DNA from: Vanilla planifolia | Lineage: Eukaryota; Streptophyta; Magnoliopsida; Asparagales; Orchidaceae | Assembly (NCBI GenBank): GCA_023846275.1 | Contig: JAIUJO010000184.1 | Coordinates: forward strand, 248,001-312,000 | Direction of reading: 5' to 3' | DNA: 64,000 nucleotides | Shown: piece after piece, positions 13,401 through 27,060 of the stretch | How positions within the stretch are numbered: the stretch's first letter is position 1 | Layout of the letters: the number at the start of each line of letters is the position of its first letter | Position numbers and translations under genes: made by a program | The notes under the pieces: model-generated | What the model saw: the letters and a program-made list of their open reading frames with translations, nothing else | Told to the model about the DNA's origin: nothing | Database searches by the model: none

Positions 13401-14940
13401 CTATTTGCTTTGATTGTCCCTCAAAAACTATTGCGCTTCGAAAAAATGTGTGTGCTATGCTATGCTGTAAAGATCTTACTTTATTCATCCTAAATAATCC
13501 AATTTGTAGTAGCAATAGTAATCACATTCTTGATAAGTGAAAATGAGAAAAGAGTATTGTTAGCAATGAAAAAATACCAAGAATATTTTTGTTGGTTTAT
13601 TTTCTACCCAAGGGAACCATTGTATATCAAGTTAAGAAGGCATTACATGTTATTTTCAAAAGGTAAACACACAACCTCATCTTGAGTGTTTTTCTTCTTG
13701 TCATAGTGCACAATCCCTTGTATTTTTTTCTTGTTGGAACATAATCTATGTTGGTCTCTTACAATGTTAAAGCCAAAAGTTCTTGTGACTTTGTCGATTA
13801 GACTAAACCTTCACAAAAATGGCTACTTTTGTAACTAAAACTTAATCAAGTTGTAATTCTAATAAACAAATCCCTTTGCTTAAAGCATAATACATAAGAT
13901 AATATAAAATGTGGGTCATGTGCAAAACATATGGAAAATAAAAAAAACATTCCGACAAACTTTGTTGATGCGTGAGGTTGATGAGGAAATGATGAACATG
14001 TACTTTACTTCTTCAACAAAACTTCCAATAGGTAGTTGTAAGCTTTTGGTGTTGGCAAGGTCGTAAATAGTTAAATGTCATAAAATTAATTTTGTGAAGG
14101 AATAGTAGTATGTGAATTCATTAAGAAATGTTATGTGGTATGAATTCCAAAATGTTTTATTAAACTCTACTTATAAAAACTTTAGAATAGTTTTGCTTTC
14201 TTAGAATTAAGTTAGTCCTTTCCAATTGTGAATTTAACATTAAACATTCATGGATAGGTTTAGAACTAACTTAAGAAGATCTACAAGCTATGCAAATTTA
14301 TTGTTTACATAAATGGTCATATTTATTAGCTATGCAAATATATTGTGTCTATATGCATTGTCTTGTTTATATGCATTTTTCCTAACTTTCCACAAATACA
14401 TAACAACGTCATATCAATGGTTTTGTTGTGTATCTTTATAGATTTATTTGAACAAATGTTTCTTTATTCTAGACAAGGTTAATAGACATCTATTTGAAGC
14501 ACCCTGTATTTATGCATGCTTCACAGATACTCGAAGTACCCTACATCTTTGTGTGTGAGAAATTTTCTTCAATACATGTATGCTACATTGCTCAAGTTGG
14601 ATTTTCAAAACATTTGGAAACCATTTTATGAGTAAAGTTTGAAAAAATTCAAATGACATGTTTTGGCATATTTTTAAAAACATGCTGCATGCAAATTGAA
14701 TCATATAAGATAAAGTTTAGAAAATATCCACACAAAGTTTTCCCAAAATTCCTCTTAATTTTTCGACATTGCAGAGGAGCTTCCTTTCATTCAAGCCTCC
14801 ATGGTTCTTTCTATGATCAATTTGCATTTAATTTGCAAGTTGAAAGTTTGGTTTGTCTCATGAATGATCATGATCTATTGTTGAGTAGTCACTTTGAGCT
14901 CAATTATTGCTTCAATTATGATTTTGAATTAGCCTAATTT
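10458..14940. other. No recognisable gene; moderately AT-rich unique-looking DNA
   Basis: I see no domain, RNA gene or repeat family here. The longest coding-like stretch I noticed without an ATG start is 64 codons at 11208-11399 (+), containing FKVDDPLKDRNVTF and QFDYKKYFIKVDDYI. It matches no family I know, and the flanking DNA is stop-rich. A further decayed transposon, such as a LINE 5' region after copy D, is possible but not shown. The short open frames on both strands have no recognisable motif. Confidence 0.5.
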
Positions 14941-17900
14941 CAGGTTCATTTGGACTTCATTTTATGCTTACTGAATTAATCTCTAATTCACTAAAGTTTT
15001 GTCTATAGGTCTCATAGCATTAGTGTGTTATAACTAACTTAAAAAACTTGTTAGTAGCTTAATTTATTTATATGGTTATGAACTAAACTTAAACTTGGGT
15101 CATGAGGCATAGGTAGCCAATAACATAAGTATTATGTGACTCGTATGAAAAAATATTAAATATTAAAAGAAGAAAACCATTATTATAAAATAATTTAGAA
15201 TTTCATAAATAAGGAAAATTTGTTTTTGGAAATAAAAATAATAAAAAAGTAAACATATATAATGCTATGTAGATAATGAAAAATAAAAAATCCTTAGATA
15301 TATATCAATAACATGTTAAATACTGATTTTTTGTACATATGCATAGAACATATACAAATATTTTTTTTGAAAGATTTTTCTAATTATTAGAAGTATCATA
15401 AAAAGGTTAGGAAAAGAAAATAAATAAACTTTTAAAAACTATTCAATTTTAGTAAAAACTTAATAATGATATATGTGTGATAAGCATTAAATATTTTAAA
15501 ATCATAGGAAAAAGAGATGCCATTTATATAAAATATATTTTGAAATAAATACTTGTAAAACATTTCTTGATAACACTTACTAAAAAAATTCTCATTGTAA
15601 AAAAGGAAAACATTTCATTATATAGAAAAACATTAAGAAAATGGTACACTTAAAATGATAAAGACCAAGTGCAAAACATATTTAAAAAAATACTCTCAAT
15701 ATGAAGGTGAAGACTTATTTGTAACATAAAAGGATAATTGTGAATCTATTTAAACATTTGAAATGTTTAAAAGTTAGCCCATAAAAATTGAATAAATAAT
15801 GTTAGCATGTAATTTTAGTATACATCATTAAAACATGTTGAATAATGCTCATGGTTGAGATGGAAGAGGCCTATTAAATTTGTTGGCTAAGTTTTTTTTT
15901 CTCAATGAAATGTCACTTATAGTTTTACGTGAGGTGTTGTGACTAGTTTGATGCTGTGTATTTATGTTGCTACAAAGCTTTATTGGTATTTATGTGAATT
16001 TGTGAAATTAAGTTGTTGTTTTATTCAATGGATTCATATTAATACCTAAAAAATGCTTTTATGTAATTAGAATATGAAGATTAATAGTTGGATGTGTGAT
16101 TTCATTGGGATGGTCTTCTATTGCATTTCCCTCTATTCAAACTTTGATTTTTTCAACATACTTTGGTATAAAAGTTCTCTTTGATCATAAGTAATAAGTT
16201 ATCAAGCTACATTTCTGTATACACCATTATGTGTGTTGATCTTAAACTAGATTACCATTTATTATACCTTTTCTTCCTTAGCTTAGAACATTTTTTTGTG
16301 GTAGATAAGATTCATTATAGGGCTAGCTATGGGCCATATAAGTATTTTTCCTGGTTATTTAAAACTTTAAGTTTATATTATACTATAACAAGTCATTTAT
16401 AAAGCTAAAATGTTTATGTAGTAGTATCTTTGTCATTTTTTAATATTAAGATAGTTTCTATAAGAAATTTAGTAGAATTTAAAATTTTAACTATGACATT
16501 TTGATATCATCATTGTCATTACGGAGCTTTAGTTTGCGTATAGACAGAAAAAGTGGAGGGCATATTCTACACTTTATTTCCTTATATTTTCTCCTCTTTC
16601 ATTATTCTTCTTATTTATGGAATTCAATTTAAATTAGATTCCAACTATAAGATTCCTATCATATGTCACTTCACTATCAATGTTTTTCTAATCAAACCAT
16701 AATTTATGTTATTGAAATGAACATGATGATCCACAACCATTACTTGTTGCACTGTCACACTGTTACACTTTCCTCATTTTTTAGTAATTTTTTCAACCCT
16801 CATTATGGCTTTCAATCATTGCTTTTTTATTACATACATGATGTCAACCCACACCTATGGCCACACTGTCTTGTTTATGTGGCACAACTTTATTATGCAT
16901 CATATTGACCTGTGTAGCTCTAAAGAGAGTTATAGTCACAAGTGAATTTTATCTTTTACCCCTAAACTAATGATTAACTTAGGGAAGAAATTACATCTAA
17001 CTAGTTCAACATAAATTGAAACCAAATTTTCAAACAATTTGCCAATAAAATTTTACCATATTTTAATGTAATTCATATGTCACTAGTGTCCATCTTTTTT
17101 AACGTTAAGTGTATTTTGCAAGATTAGATTTATATTAAAAAAATTCTTGTCAAATTAGATTACAAAATTCTTGCCCAATTTAATGTTATCTTATGAAAAC
17201 TTATAACTCTTGAAAGACACAATCTTTTCCATTCAATGTACTAAAAATGAGCATCTATAATTACGTCTTAGTTACATGCATTTCTATTATACTCAAACCA
17301 TAAAATGATTCATGTTACACATTTATTGTATTATATTACTTAATCCACTATTAGAATCTATTTGACTGTTATGTGTAATGTCTTATTATCCTTAACATTA
17401 GATTTTTTTGGGAAGCTACAATTTTTATTAATGAGAATATTATTGTGTAATAAGAATTACCTTGGTTACTTACATCTACAAATAATAATCCTATTGCACT
17501 TCGTATAATCATTTCATTGAACTTAGATAATCCTTAGAGTTTAGGACACACAAACGTACTACATTACTATCAACTATGGAAATTTCTTACATAATATTTG
17601 GTGTGATTGATTTGTATGGCTAAATTTATATTACACTTGGAAGAACTTAGTTGTGCTAAGTAGGTGCTTGAAATTTTGATAAAGTAATTTTTATGACTTA
17701 AAATATCAATCTTATTATTCAATACTTCATGTTTAAATTACATCAATGATAAGCACAAAAGTGAAGTTTTGACTTTCTTTATCACAAATACAAATTTGAA
17801 AAACTTTAAAAAATTTATCCACTTATGTCAAATAAAAATAAGACCTATCAATATCTCAATAATGTTTTCCTAATTTTACACTTCATTATAGTAATTAAAC

Positions 17901-20900
17901 TTTTATGGATTGCCTTTTTGAAACATTTTTACCAAGTTTATGTATCATAGGCTGATTCTAAAAAGGCATCCAAAGAAAAATAAATGGAATTTTTGTTACC
18001 TCCAAAACACTTTTTGTCCCTAATTTAAAATATAAAACTATGCGCAAAAGTGTATTTGCTTATGCATGTGAATTTTTTAGGATAAAATGATTAGTCACTC
18101 TTTTAAAATAAAAGTCAAACTCAATGAATACATTAACAATATAAATACATATAAAATATGTAACCTCTGAGTTTGTTTAACAGATATATGATAAGTTATA
18201 TTATGAGATTTATTAATGATCTTATAGAGATTTTTCTTAGATGATTGCAATCCCACAATTTATTTTTTTATGATGATTTTTGTACAAGGAAAGTTTTGGA
18301 TGCATGGAGGTTAACATTTTTATACATAAACTGGCCCTGCCTCTTTTGCTTTTACTCTTTGTCCACTTTTTATTATCATTGTGGCATAAATGCAAGATCT
18401 AAATCTAGTTCATGGATTCCCATCCTACCTTTTTCTTCCGTCATTTTTGTTCTTATTTTTCATATGTAATGAAATATTTTTCATACTTTTATATATATTA
18501 TATTATTTTTTAACTAATATAATATGTAATTATTATTAATAACACATTTATTTAGTTTTTATTATTTATTGTTTGCATTTTTTAATGTTTTATTTTTCTC
18601 AACATATGTGTGACGTTTTATGACAAATTGTACACTATATTTTGATTACTTTTAGAAATTTAGTAGCTTCTACTATTTTATTTTTTGACTCCTAAAAACT
18701 ATTGGTTCCACTGTTTTTTTGGAAAAACATTTTTTCTTATTACATTTTATTGATGTTGTGTGATGAATGTATTTGTAATATTAACTATTTTATATTTTAC
18801 TTATTTTATTTTTTTCAATTTTTTCCATTTTTAACTTTGCTTATTCCTTATGTTTGCAATGATTGTCAACTTCTTTTTTATATGTTATATAGTTTGAATA
18901 ATATATATGTTTAATAACATAAATAATTTTTTAGCTTTGGCTATTTCTAAATTTTCAAAACTTTAGTAGGAAATTTTATTTTCCTAGAATTATGTAATTG
19001 TATTATCATATTGTTTGTAATTTTGATTAATTTAGACATTTCGAGATAATAATATTTTTTTGTTTTCTTAACAAATCCCATTATGTTGGGACAATCACAG
19101 ACTTGTTTAGCTTGCAAGATAAATAACAAAAAAATAAAAATAGATCAAATGTTAGAATCATTTTATTATCTTAATGATATTTACTATTTTTTTCTAAATT
19201 CTATTTTCATTTGATTTACATATTTCTTACATTTCAGATAAAAATTTAATTTTTATTAAGAAATTTTTAAAAAAATCTTTAGATATTTTATATATTAAAT
19301 TTATATTTATAATAGAAATTAAATTATATTTTAATTTTAATAAAAAATATAAAATTGTCAAAACAATTTATGATTGAACAATTTTTAAAATATTAAAATT
19401 AACTCCTAATAAATAACTAGATAAATTTTATTAATAACAAATTAATGGAAAATATGCTAGTCCTATCAAGGACGTACATAATATATTTTTGGAAAATTTA
19501 AAGAATATGATATTATAGTATTTGCAATATTTGCATAAAATTGTAAATTCATGACAAAAAAATATAGGTATTATATATTCACTAAATATTGGATTAGATA
19601 AGAATAATTTACAAAATATTATGAAGTTAATACTATTTTTTGATTGCATCATACCTTAAGGGTTATTTTGGTAAGATTTATAATTTAAAATATTAATAAA
19701 TAATTAAAAGAAAGTTAAATAAGCAAAATTTAATTTTTTAAAAGTAAAGATATTGAGTAAAAGAACTAATGAACTTATGTGAATAATAAAAGAAAAATGT
19801 TCTATAAAAAACAAAATGCTCAACATATTAAATGAGAAAAATATGTAGAAGATGGCAAATCAAACATCATAATAAAAATATGTACTAAATACCATTTCAA
19901 TAAACTTTTTGTGAGACAAACAATGGCAAATCATCATGAAATAAGTATACCTCAATTTTTAAATAATGTGTATAACAGATTAAAAAATATTTTACGTAAT
20001 TAAATCATGAAAAATATGCCAAAATAAAATAATGAAACATTTGCAAAAATATTTACACCATTAAATGTGATTTAAATAATTATTTCCAAATTCTTTATAA
20101 ATAAACACAAAATTTCTTCGTAATATCATGTCACAAACATGTTAATGTAAACTTTTCGAAATAATTAAGTGATGTATGATCATTAAAATAATTATATAAT
20201 TTAATATTTTATCATTACGTCCAATATATCGGGAAGTTATTAGAAAAATTCAATAATAAATAATCCAAATAAATAAAAAACAATTAAATATATCTATGAT
20301 TTTAAAAACTTTAAACATAAAGGTTAATAAAAATTTTCAAAATGATTGAAAAATTGTAATTGAATAATATTCATAAATATGAAATATTTAAAGTATAGAA
20401 AACTATTATCAATAAATTCTCCTAAAACTTTGTTAGATTAATTACAAATTTCTTTCCATTTATTGAGATAAAAGAGAATAAAAGAAAAAAATCTTAGTAA
20501 ACAATTTCTATGTATTTGAGAAAACTTTAGCAAAATCTTAAGAAAATAATATACAAAAATATCACTTCATATAATAAGAATTTAAATTTTATTTTAAAAA
20601 TTTCAAATTTTAAAAAAAAGTGAAAATATAAAATATCTCAAAATATTTATATATGTTGCGAAGGGCTAATTTTTCTTCTTAATTTAATATTAAATATTAA
20701 AAAATTAAAGAATTTGTCTGGAACAACTTTTTGTGAATAACAAAGTCGTAGATGTTAAAAAACTGTCGTATAAAAAATAGTTAATTAAAAATATAACTTT
20801 CAATGGATTGTAAAAAAATAAAAACATAAAAACGTATTGTTACCTTTAAAAAGTACAATAAGTAATTCTAATATTTACAAACACAATAAAACATTCCCAA

Positions 20901-20940
20901 AGAAACAAGCAACAAAAACTTTTCATTACAAATTAAAAAT
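14941..20940. other. Very AT-rich DNA without a recognisable gene
   Basis: Homopolymer-rich and AT-rich throughout, most extreme between about 18.4 and 20.7 kb. The open frames are short and rich in F, L, I, Y, N and K, as expected from composition alone. The satellite seen after 26.6 kb cannot be recognised here by eye. Confidence 0.5.
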
Positions 20941-20979
20941 ATCAAAGAAATGATAAATTTATAAATATCAAAGAAATGA

Positions 20980-21480
20980 ATGGTAACCACATTGTCATTT
21001 ACATTCTATTTTTGAGTACCCACTTTATGACATAGTAATGTGGTCACTTGGAGTGTCTATTCATTCCAAAACAATCACTCTCACAAAAAGTTGAAACTAT
21101 CCAACATGGCCAAACAAAAACCTCTTTTCTCAAGGCTTCACTTTTGTTTTGGGGTGCATATTTAGAAATAGAGGCACCATATATAATTTCTTTATAAAGA
21201 GAGGCATTGGTTTGTACTCCAAAAGAGAGCTCACCTAAGATTACATCTCTAAGGCAATTTTCATTATATGCTAACTCCTTTGATGTAGCTATGTCCTTAT
21301 TTTGTATGTCTTAACATATCAGTTATATAATTTATTGAAATTTATGGGTACCTTTCTCATCCTTGTTAACTTGCATTCAAGAGAATAGAAACCCTCATTA
21401 ATTTCATCTAAGATGCTACACCTACATGCCTACCAAATCATCTACATAAGTCATAGTTTGTTGATCCAAATATGGTATCA
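20980..21480 (+). other. Possible solo or decayed LTR with TATA elements
   Basis: A locally less AT-rich island with TATATAA at 21180-21186 and TATAAA at 21193-21198. A purine-rich GAGAGGCA and a CT-containing leader follow, the arrangement of many plant LTR promoters. At 21474-21483 there is ATGGTATCAT, which shares TGGTATCA with the initiator-methionine primer-binding site used by many plant LTR retrotransposons. The segment could run from a TG near 20981 to a CA near 21468. No second LTR, target-site duplication, gag or pol was recognised nearby, so this is only a candidate. Confidence 0.18.
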
Positions 21481-24400
21481 TCTAAATAATGTTGGATGAG
21501 AAGAAGTTAATCAAAACAATCATTGATGCAAAAATTACATCTACATTCCCCATCTAAAATAATGTTTGAGTAGAAATCCATAAAGTTTATCATTCCAGAT
21601 CATTATTTGCCTACCACTTTTACTTTTCTAAAATCTTTTCTCTTTTAAATCTACCTCTTTTTAATGCATAATTTCATGAAACACCACTTGAGTAGTTCCA
21701 TTACAACTAAATTTCTTTATTAAAAAGCTTATAGGTTTATCTTTTTGAAGAATATTATGAAGAGATAGCCTCCAATATCTTGGTTTCTAATCTCCAATTC
21801 CTATCTACTTACTGGTGTAACTCTAATACAAAAATATGTCTAAGTTTACATATTTGGGTTTCATGTTATTGAAAGTACATGTAATATTTTTTTCATAATT
21901 TGTTTCCTAATAAATTTGTCCATACATTTTGATTATTAGAATGGTTTAATCATTATTGCACTATGATTTTGAGATCCTATATCACCAAAGAAAAAGTAAA
22001 AGAAGCTGCTAATTTTTTAATAAGAAGATAAAAATAGTTAGATATATAACATAGAGGAAGCTTAGCATAATTTAATGATATATGTTATATACATATAAAA
22101 TAGAATGAACTTTACTACATTTGTCACTATGGCATATTGATGGCAAGAAGTTATTGTCATAAGCTAGCTTGGCGATGTGTGGAAGATTAAAAGCAAAATA
22201 TTTTTAGGTAGAGATGTTAAATTTGACTTAATTGAAAAATGAGGTTTTCTACTGCTAAAATTAACATTTTACCCATTAATGGAACATTTTTCTGCAAAAA
22301 CAAATAGTTCAGATATATGTTGATAGAATTATAAGGCTCATGCAGTATGACAAGAACTATTATATTACACAAGAATTCCAAACATACATCAAACTTTTCT
22401 AAAAGGTTGTGTGAAGCATATTATGAGCAAGTAATGTTTAACACAACATTCTAGGCTAAAATAGAAGTCAATGAAAGAGAATATTCGAAATAATTAAGAA
22501 TATATTAAGTTTATGAAAAAAAGGTTTTCGATCTAATTAGGATAAGTATTTGACTTTTAATTAATTTTCTTACAACAATAATTGTTAATGTAGCATAGGG
22601 AGGACACCTTATATGGTGTTATATAATATATTATATTATTATCATTATGCTGATATTAACAAATTAACAATACCCTTCTTGTTATAAATATGATTTTAGA
22701 AACTATGAAGGAGATCAACTTAATCAAAGCTTGAATTAAAAAAGAAAAGGTTTACTCCATGCAAGTTTTGATAAGAAAAAAAAAGAAAGTGGATTGTGAG
22801 GAAGAGGATCATGTATTGTTAAAGGTAAGTCCAATAAAAAGCATTATAATGTTTGTAAAATGAGGATAATTAAAGACAAGGAATTTTGTGCCTTTATAAA
22901 TTATTGAAATAATGTGTTACATTACTTATAATATAGTTTTATCATTATCATTAGCCAGGGAACATAATATATTTTTTCTTTTAGTTTTAATAAAATTTCG
23001 TGCTACTACTAGTTATATATTTAAATATGATCAAAGTAGCATGATGGTGCATCCTTGATTATTTCATAAGGAAAGGCCAATGGGGTTCATAACGTAGGAA
23101 TTCAAGAAAACAAAGATGGAGAGCATCCCATGTTGAATATACAAATGATAAGTTATACTAACTTGTAGGTACTTTGGAAGTAGAGGAAGAGTTTGAAATT
23201 CAATGATTAAATTCATATACGAAGGGAAGTTTGAAAAATATTAAATAGACTTCAACATTTTTTTAATATTCATTAAATAAATTTAAGTTCATTTAAAATT
23301 TTTTTTGAATGCAATTAAATAAAATTTTCATATGTATATTTTTTTTATAATATCACAAAGTCTATTTTTTTGAAGGACTAATAATATAAATGAGAAGTTA
23401 AATATGGTAGAACAAATGAAAATGAACTCTAAATATTAATTTGTCCTCAAATTGAAGTTGATGTCATAAAAAAATACCAAAACCTTTGAAAAATAATATT
23501 AAATTAATTCTAAGGTAATTAATAATGAAAAATAAAAAAAAGACAAGTGATTTTAGAAATATATGAATTATTTAATTAAATAAACAACAGTTGGAGTAGT
23601 TTTTTTGGAATTAGTTGAAGAACTTTTAGAGGTCATTTGCAATAGAATGTGTAGGAAATAGTAATCTTTATAAGGTTTTGGTCACAATGGATATCTAATA
23701 TAATAAAAATTATGTACCAAATGACCAGAATTAAAAGAGGAAAGCAACTAATCACAAAGATATTATACTTAAGAATGAAACAGAAAAGTATTATAATGGC
23801 TAGGAAGAGGGAGAAAAATTTGATAATTGTGAAAATGACTTTAAGAAAGGTGAAGGAACAAGTTTCTTGATTATATGATCCTTTTTTGATGAAGGAAGGT
23901 TAGTCACCTCTTGACGGTGGATTTAATTTTCTAAAAAAAATTAGTAATGATCCAAGTCAATGCATTTGCCACACTAGACATTTAATATTCTTAATAATAA
24001 TTTAACTAGTTCTAAAGAGAGTTTTGGAATACTAATGCGATGAGGCAGATGACACATTATTGAAGTGGGTAACAAATGGTTCCATAAAGGGATAGAATGG
24101 TCCAAAAGTTTTGTAGAAAGGAGACTAGCACTATCGAATGATAGATAATAGTTTTATGATAAGTCATAAAGTATTTGAAGGTTTAATGTATTATTTTATT
24201 GACCCCTTGTCATGGTACTTTATTTTATAATAACAATTCCAAAGAATTACTAATGAATTTGTTAAAGATATTTGTAAATTTAAGAAAACTGATGCTTGTG
24301 TACATAAGAGAAGTTAAAATGGAAGAGGAGTTATGATTTGAATTTAACAATGACATTTATTTTAAATTTAACTTAATTTATTGAATTTTATTTTGATTAG

Positions 24401-26640
24401 ATGATAAGCTTCATTGAAATCACTTATACAAGGTAGAAAATTCAACCTTATTTAAATTAATCATCTTAAAATAGTATTAAGATTCTAAAATTTTAGTCTG
24501 ATCTTTACCATCCAAGAATCATTGTATCCCTATTATAGCATTGAAAATTCTCTTTCCAAACTTGTTACAAAAAGTGTATTTTAATTATAATAATAAGTTT
24601 ATAAAAAAATAAAAATATAATTAAACAAAAAAATAAACATATTACTAAAAAGTTCCAAAAGTCTTTGTTAGAACACAGTGCTTGAATAAGCCTAATAACA
24701 TTTATCTTTTTGATAAAATAACTCTCAAACCTATCAAACAATTTTGACTCATTCATAACTCAAGAATCAAAATATAACTTGCATCTAGAGCATAACATGG
24801 GGGAAACAAACCCCAAAAAATGCAAAACGTGCAAAGTAAGAAGGCTCTAATAAAGCCATAATAATCAATTATTTATTCAATGTAAGGTTAAAAAAATTTG
24901 TATCCATTTTACACAAATGCATTTAAAATTGTGGGAGTGTTTTTCTTTCCAATAGCACAATTATGTGATCAAATAATTCTAATCTCATCTACTTTTAAAA
25001 AATCTTATTTAGATCCTCATATCCAATAACATAAATTTGACATCTCCAGTCCATGTTTTATCTACACGTTAGAGCAAAATCTAATAGCGAAATCATGATT
25101 TAGATTTATCAGTTCAAATCAAATCATAAATTCAAACTTGTTCTTATAATTTTATTCATCCAATTGAGATGTTTTCACAATCAAATGGTCTGAGAGGATT
25201 CTGATCGAGTGGCTTTTATGTAGTGAGTCATTTTAGTTGTTTGGATTTTTATAATTTATTAGATAAAAACTATGTTGAATTTTTAAATATAAATAACAAT
25301 AAGTAGTAGGTTAATTTGGCAAGTGCTTTTAGTTAATAAAAATATTTATAAATATTTTAATTCTGGAATAGGATAGACTGATAAAAGTCTTACAAAATCT
25401 AAATAAAACTTTTCAATTCATGATATTCAAACATTTAGTTGTCAATGATCATTTACATTTTCTTATGGAGCATGATTCAATCATCAAACTAATAATCTCT
25501 AATTTCATCTTAAATAAGCTAAGTTCTCAATTTTCTTTAATTAAAATTTATTTAATTAAAACAATTATTTCTCTATAAGCTTTCATCAAGAATAAGATTG
25601 TTTTTATTAATTTGCATTTTGTTTTGTCATCAAATTATTTTATTCTATGGCATGTTTATTATGTTGGATGATTGTAATAATATTTTTCATTTTTTTATTA
25701 GGATTTTGCTCTTTTCCAAAAATGCTTTATATGAATAAGAATAGTATCTCAATTATATCTAACTATGTTGGTCATAAAATGGTTTGTGATTCCAAATCTA
25801 ATAATTAAAATCAAATATTATATATTGAACCAATAAGATTTCAAAAATTAACTTTATAAAATTAAAATAAAAGAAATAAATATATAAAAATAGTTATAAA
25901 TCAATCCTAAAGCTTTTTATTTTTATAGGGATCTTCCAAGCCAAAAAGGTATAGATGAAATTAAGATTGGTGTTAAACATTAGTCTTTCATAACCATTAT
26001 CCATTGTAACAAATTTGAAGCCATGCATTACACAAGATAGCATTAATAACAAATTTTGGTAATAGTTAGAAAGAAAAAATTAAATATATTTGAAAGAAAT
26101 TATACAAGTCTTAGATCATTAGATGTTGGCATAATTTGAACATCATAAACTTAAAAGAAATTTATTAGACGGATAAATATTTCAAAAAATTATCATTTTG
26201 TGAACAATTTATTAAACATAGATTAACTCTCTTTAAGTGATGACAAAGTGGAGGAGAATAGAAATTGAAAGATGGAAATGAGCATAAATTATGGGGGATC
26301 ATTAATCTAGCTTGGCGTACATGTAAAGGGGCTTATCGTTAATTGTTATGCATTTTATTTTTATGAATAATTTTTTATTTAATGAATTTTATTAAAAGTT
26401 TTGGTATCATCAAGAAAGAGAGATTGTTGGGTAAACCCATTTTCCTGATGTTTTGTTTGATGATCATAAACCTTAAGGATTACCAATGAATTTGCTTAAA
26501 TAAATTTTAAATTTTAGATAGATGATACTTCTATTCAAGGTAAATTTTGAAAAGAATGAAGAGCAAAGGTGAAACTTTGTGATGATCATTTTTGTTGAAT
26601 TAACAAATAACTAAGAAATATTTTGAATACGTAATAAAAC
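21481..26640. other. AT-rich DNA without a recognisable gene
   Basis: No domain, RNA gene or clear repeat was recognised on either strand. Two stretches, near 24.22-24.38 kb and 26.43-26.58 kb, show faint resemblance around a shared AATGAATTTG. It is too weak by eye to call a repeat. Confidence 0.5.
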
Positions 26641-27060
26641 ATAAAATATAAAGGAATTTGAAATTTTGTAATGTTCTTCAAGTCGATAAGTTTTCCTTTA
26701 ATATTTTATGTTTTAACATATTTTTTAATTTTTGATATTTAAATATGCTAATATATAAATATAAAGGAATTTCAAAGTCGATAAATTAATAAGCTATAAA
26801 GGAATGTTACATTTTCAAGATATAAAGATTTTCGATATTTAAATATGCCAATATCTAATGTTTCAAGATATAAAGATGTTTTAACGTATATGCCAATATC
26901 TATTTATAATAGAGAGGAAAATTTCAATATTGGCATATTGGAAAACTATTTGAAAGAAATATTAAAAAAATATGTTAAAACATAAAATATTAAAGGAATG
27001 TTAAAACTTAAATCCAACAAAAATTTCAATATTGAAATATGCCAATTTAAAAATAAAAAA
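26641..27060. repeat. Patchwork of rearranged satellite pieces at the array's left edge
   Basis: Short segments recur here in both orientations. GATATTTAAATATG followed by CTAATAT or CCAATAT is at 26734-26754 and again exactly 100 bp later at 26834-26854. Its inverse (ATATTGGCATAT) is at about 26927-26938. AAGATATAAAGAT occurs at about 26817 and 26865. ATAAAGGAATTT with GTCGATAA occurs near 26648-26690 and 26761-26785. Part of it is a near-identical copy of array DNA at 30.4 kb. The block separates ordinary AT-rich DNA from the minus-oriented satellite. Confidence 0.6.
26693..26998. repeat. Inverted repeat with perfect 34-bp arms
   Basis: The left arm, 26693-26726, starts TTCCTTTAATATTTTATG. 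The right arm, 26965-26998, is its exact reverse complement and ends CATAAAATATTAAAGGAA. The spacer of 238 bp contains further smaller inverted pieces (GATATTTAAATATG against CATATT-type motifs). The arms show no mismatch, although the surrounding satellite copies differ strongly from each other. That suggests this fold-back is much younger than the array. No transposase or clear target-site duplication is visible. Confidence 0.75.

Noticed and set aside
24220-26600. Resemblance between about 24.22-24.38 kb and 26.43-26.58 kb
   Set aside because: Only short AT-rich words align and gaps are needed. Not distinguishable from chance by eye.
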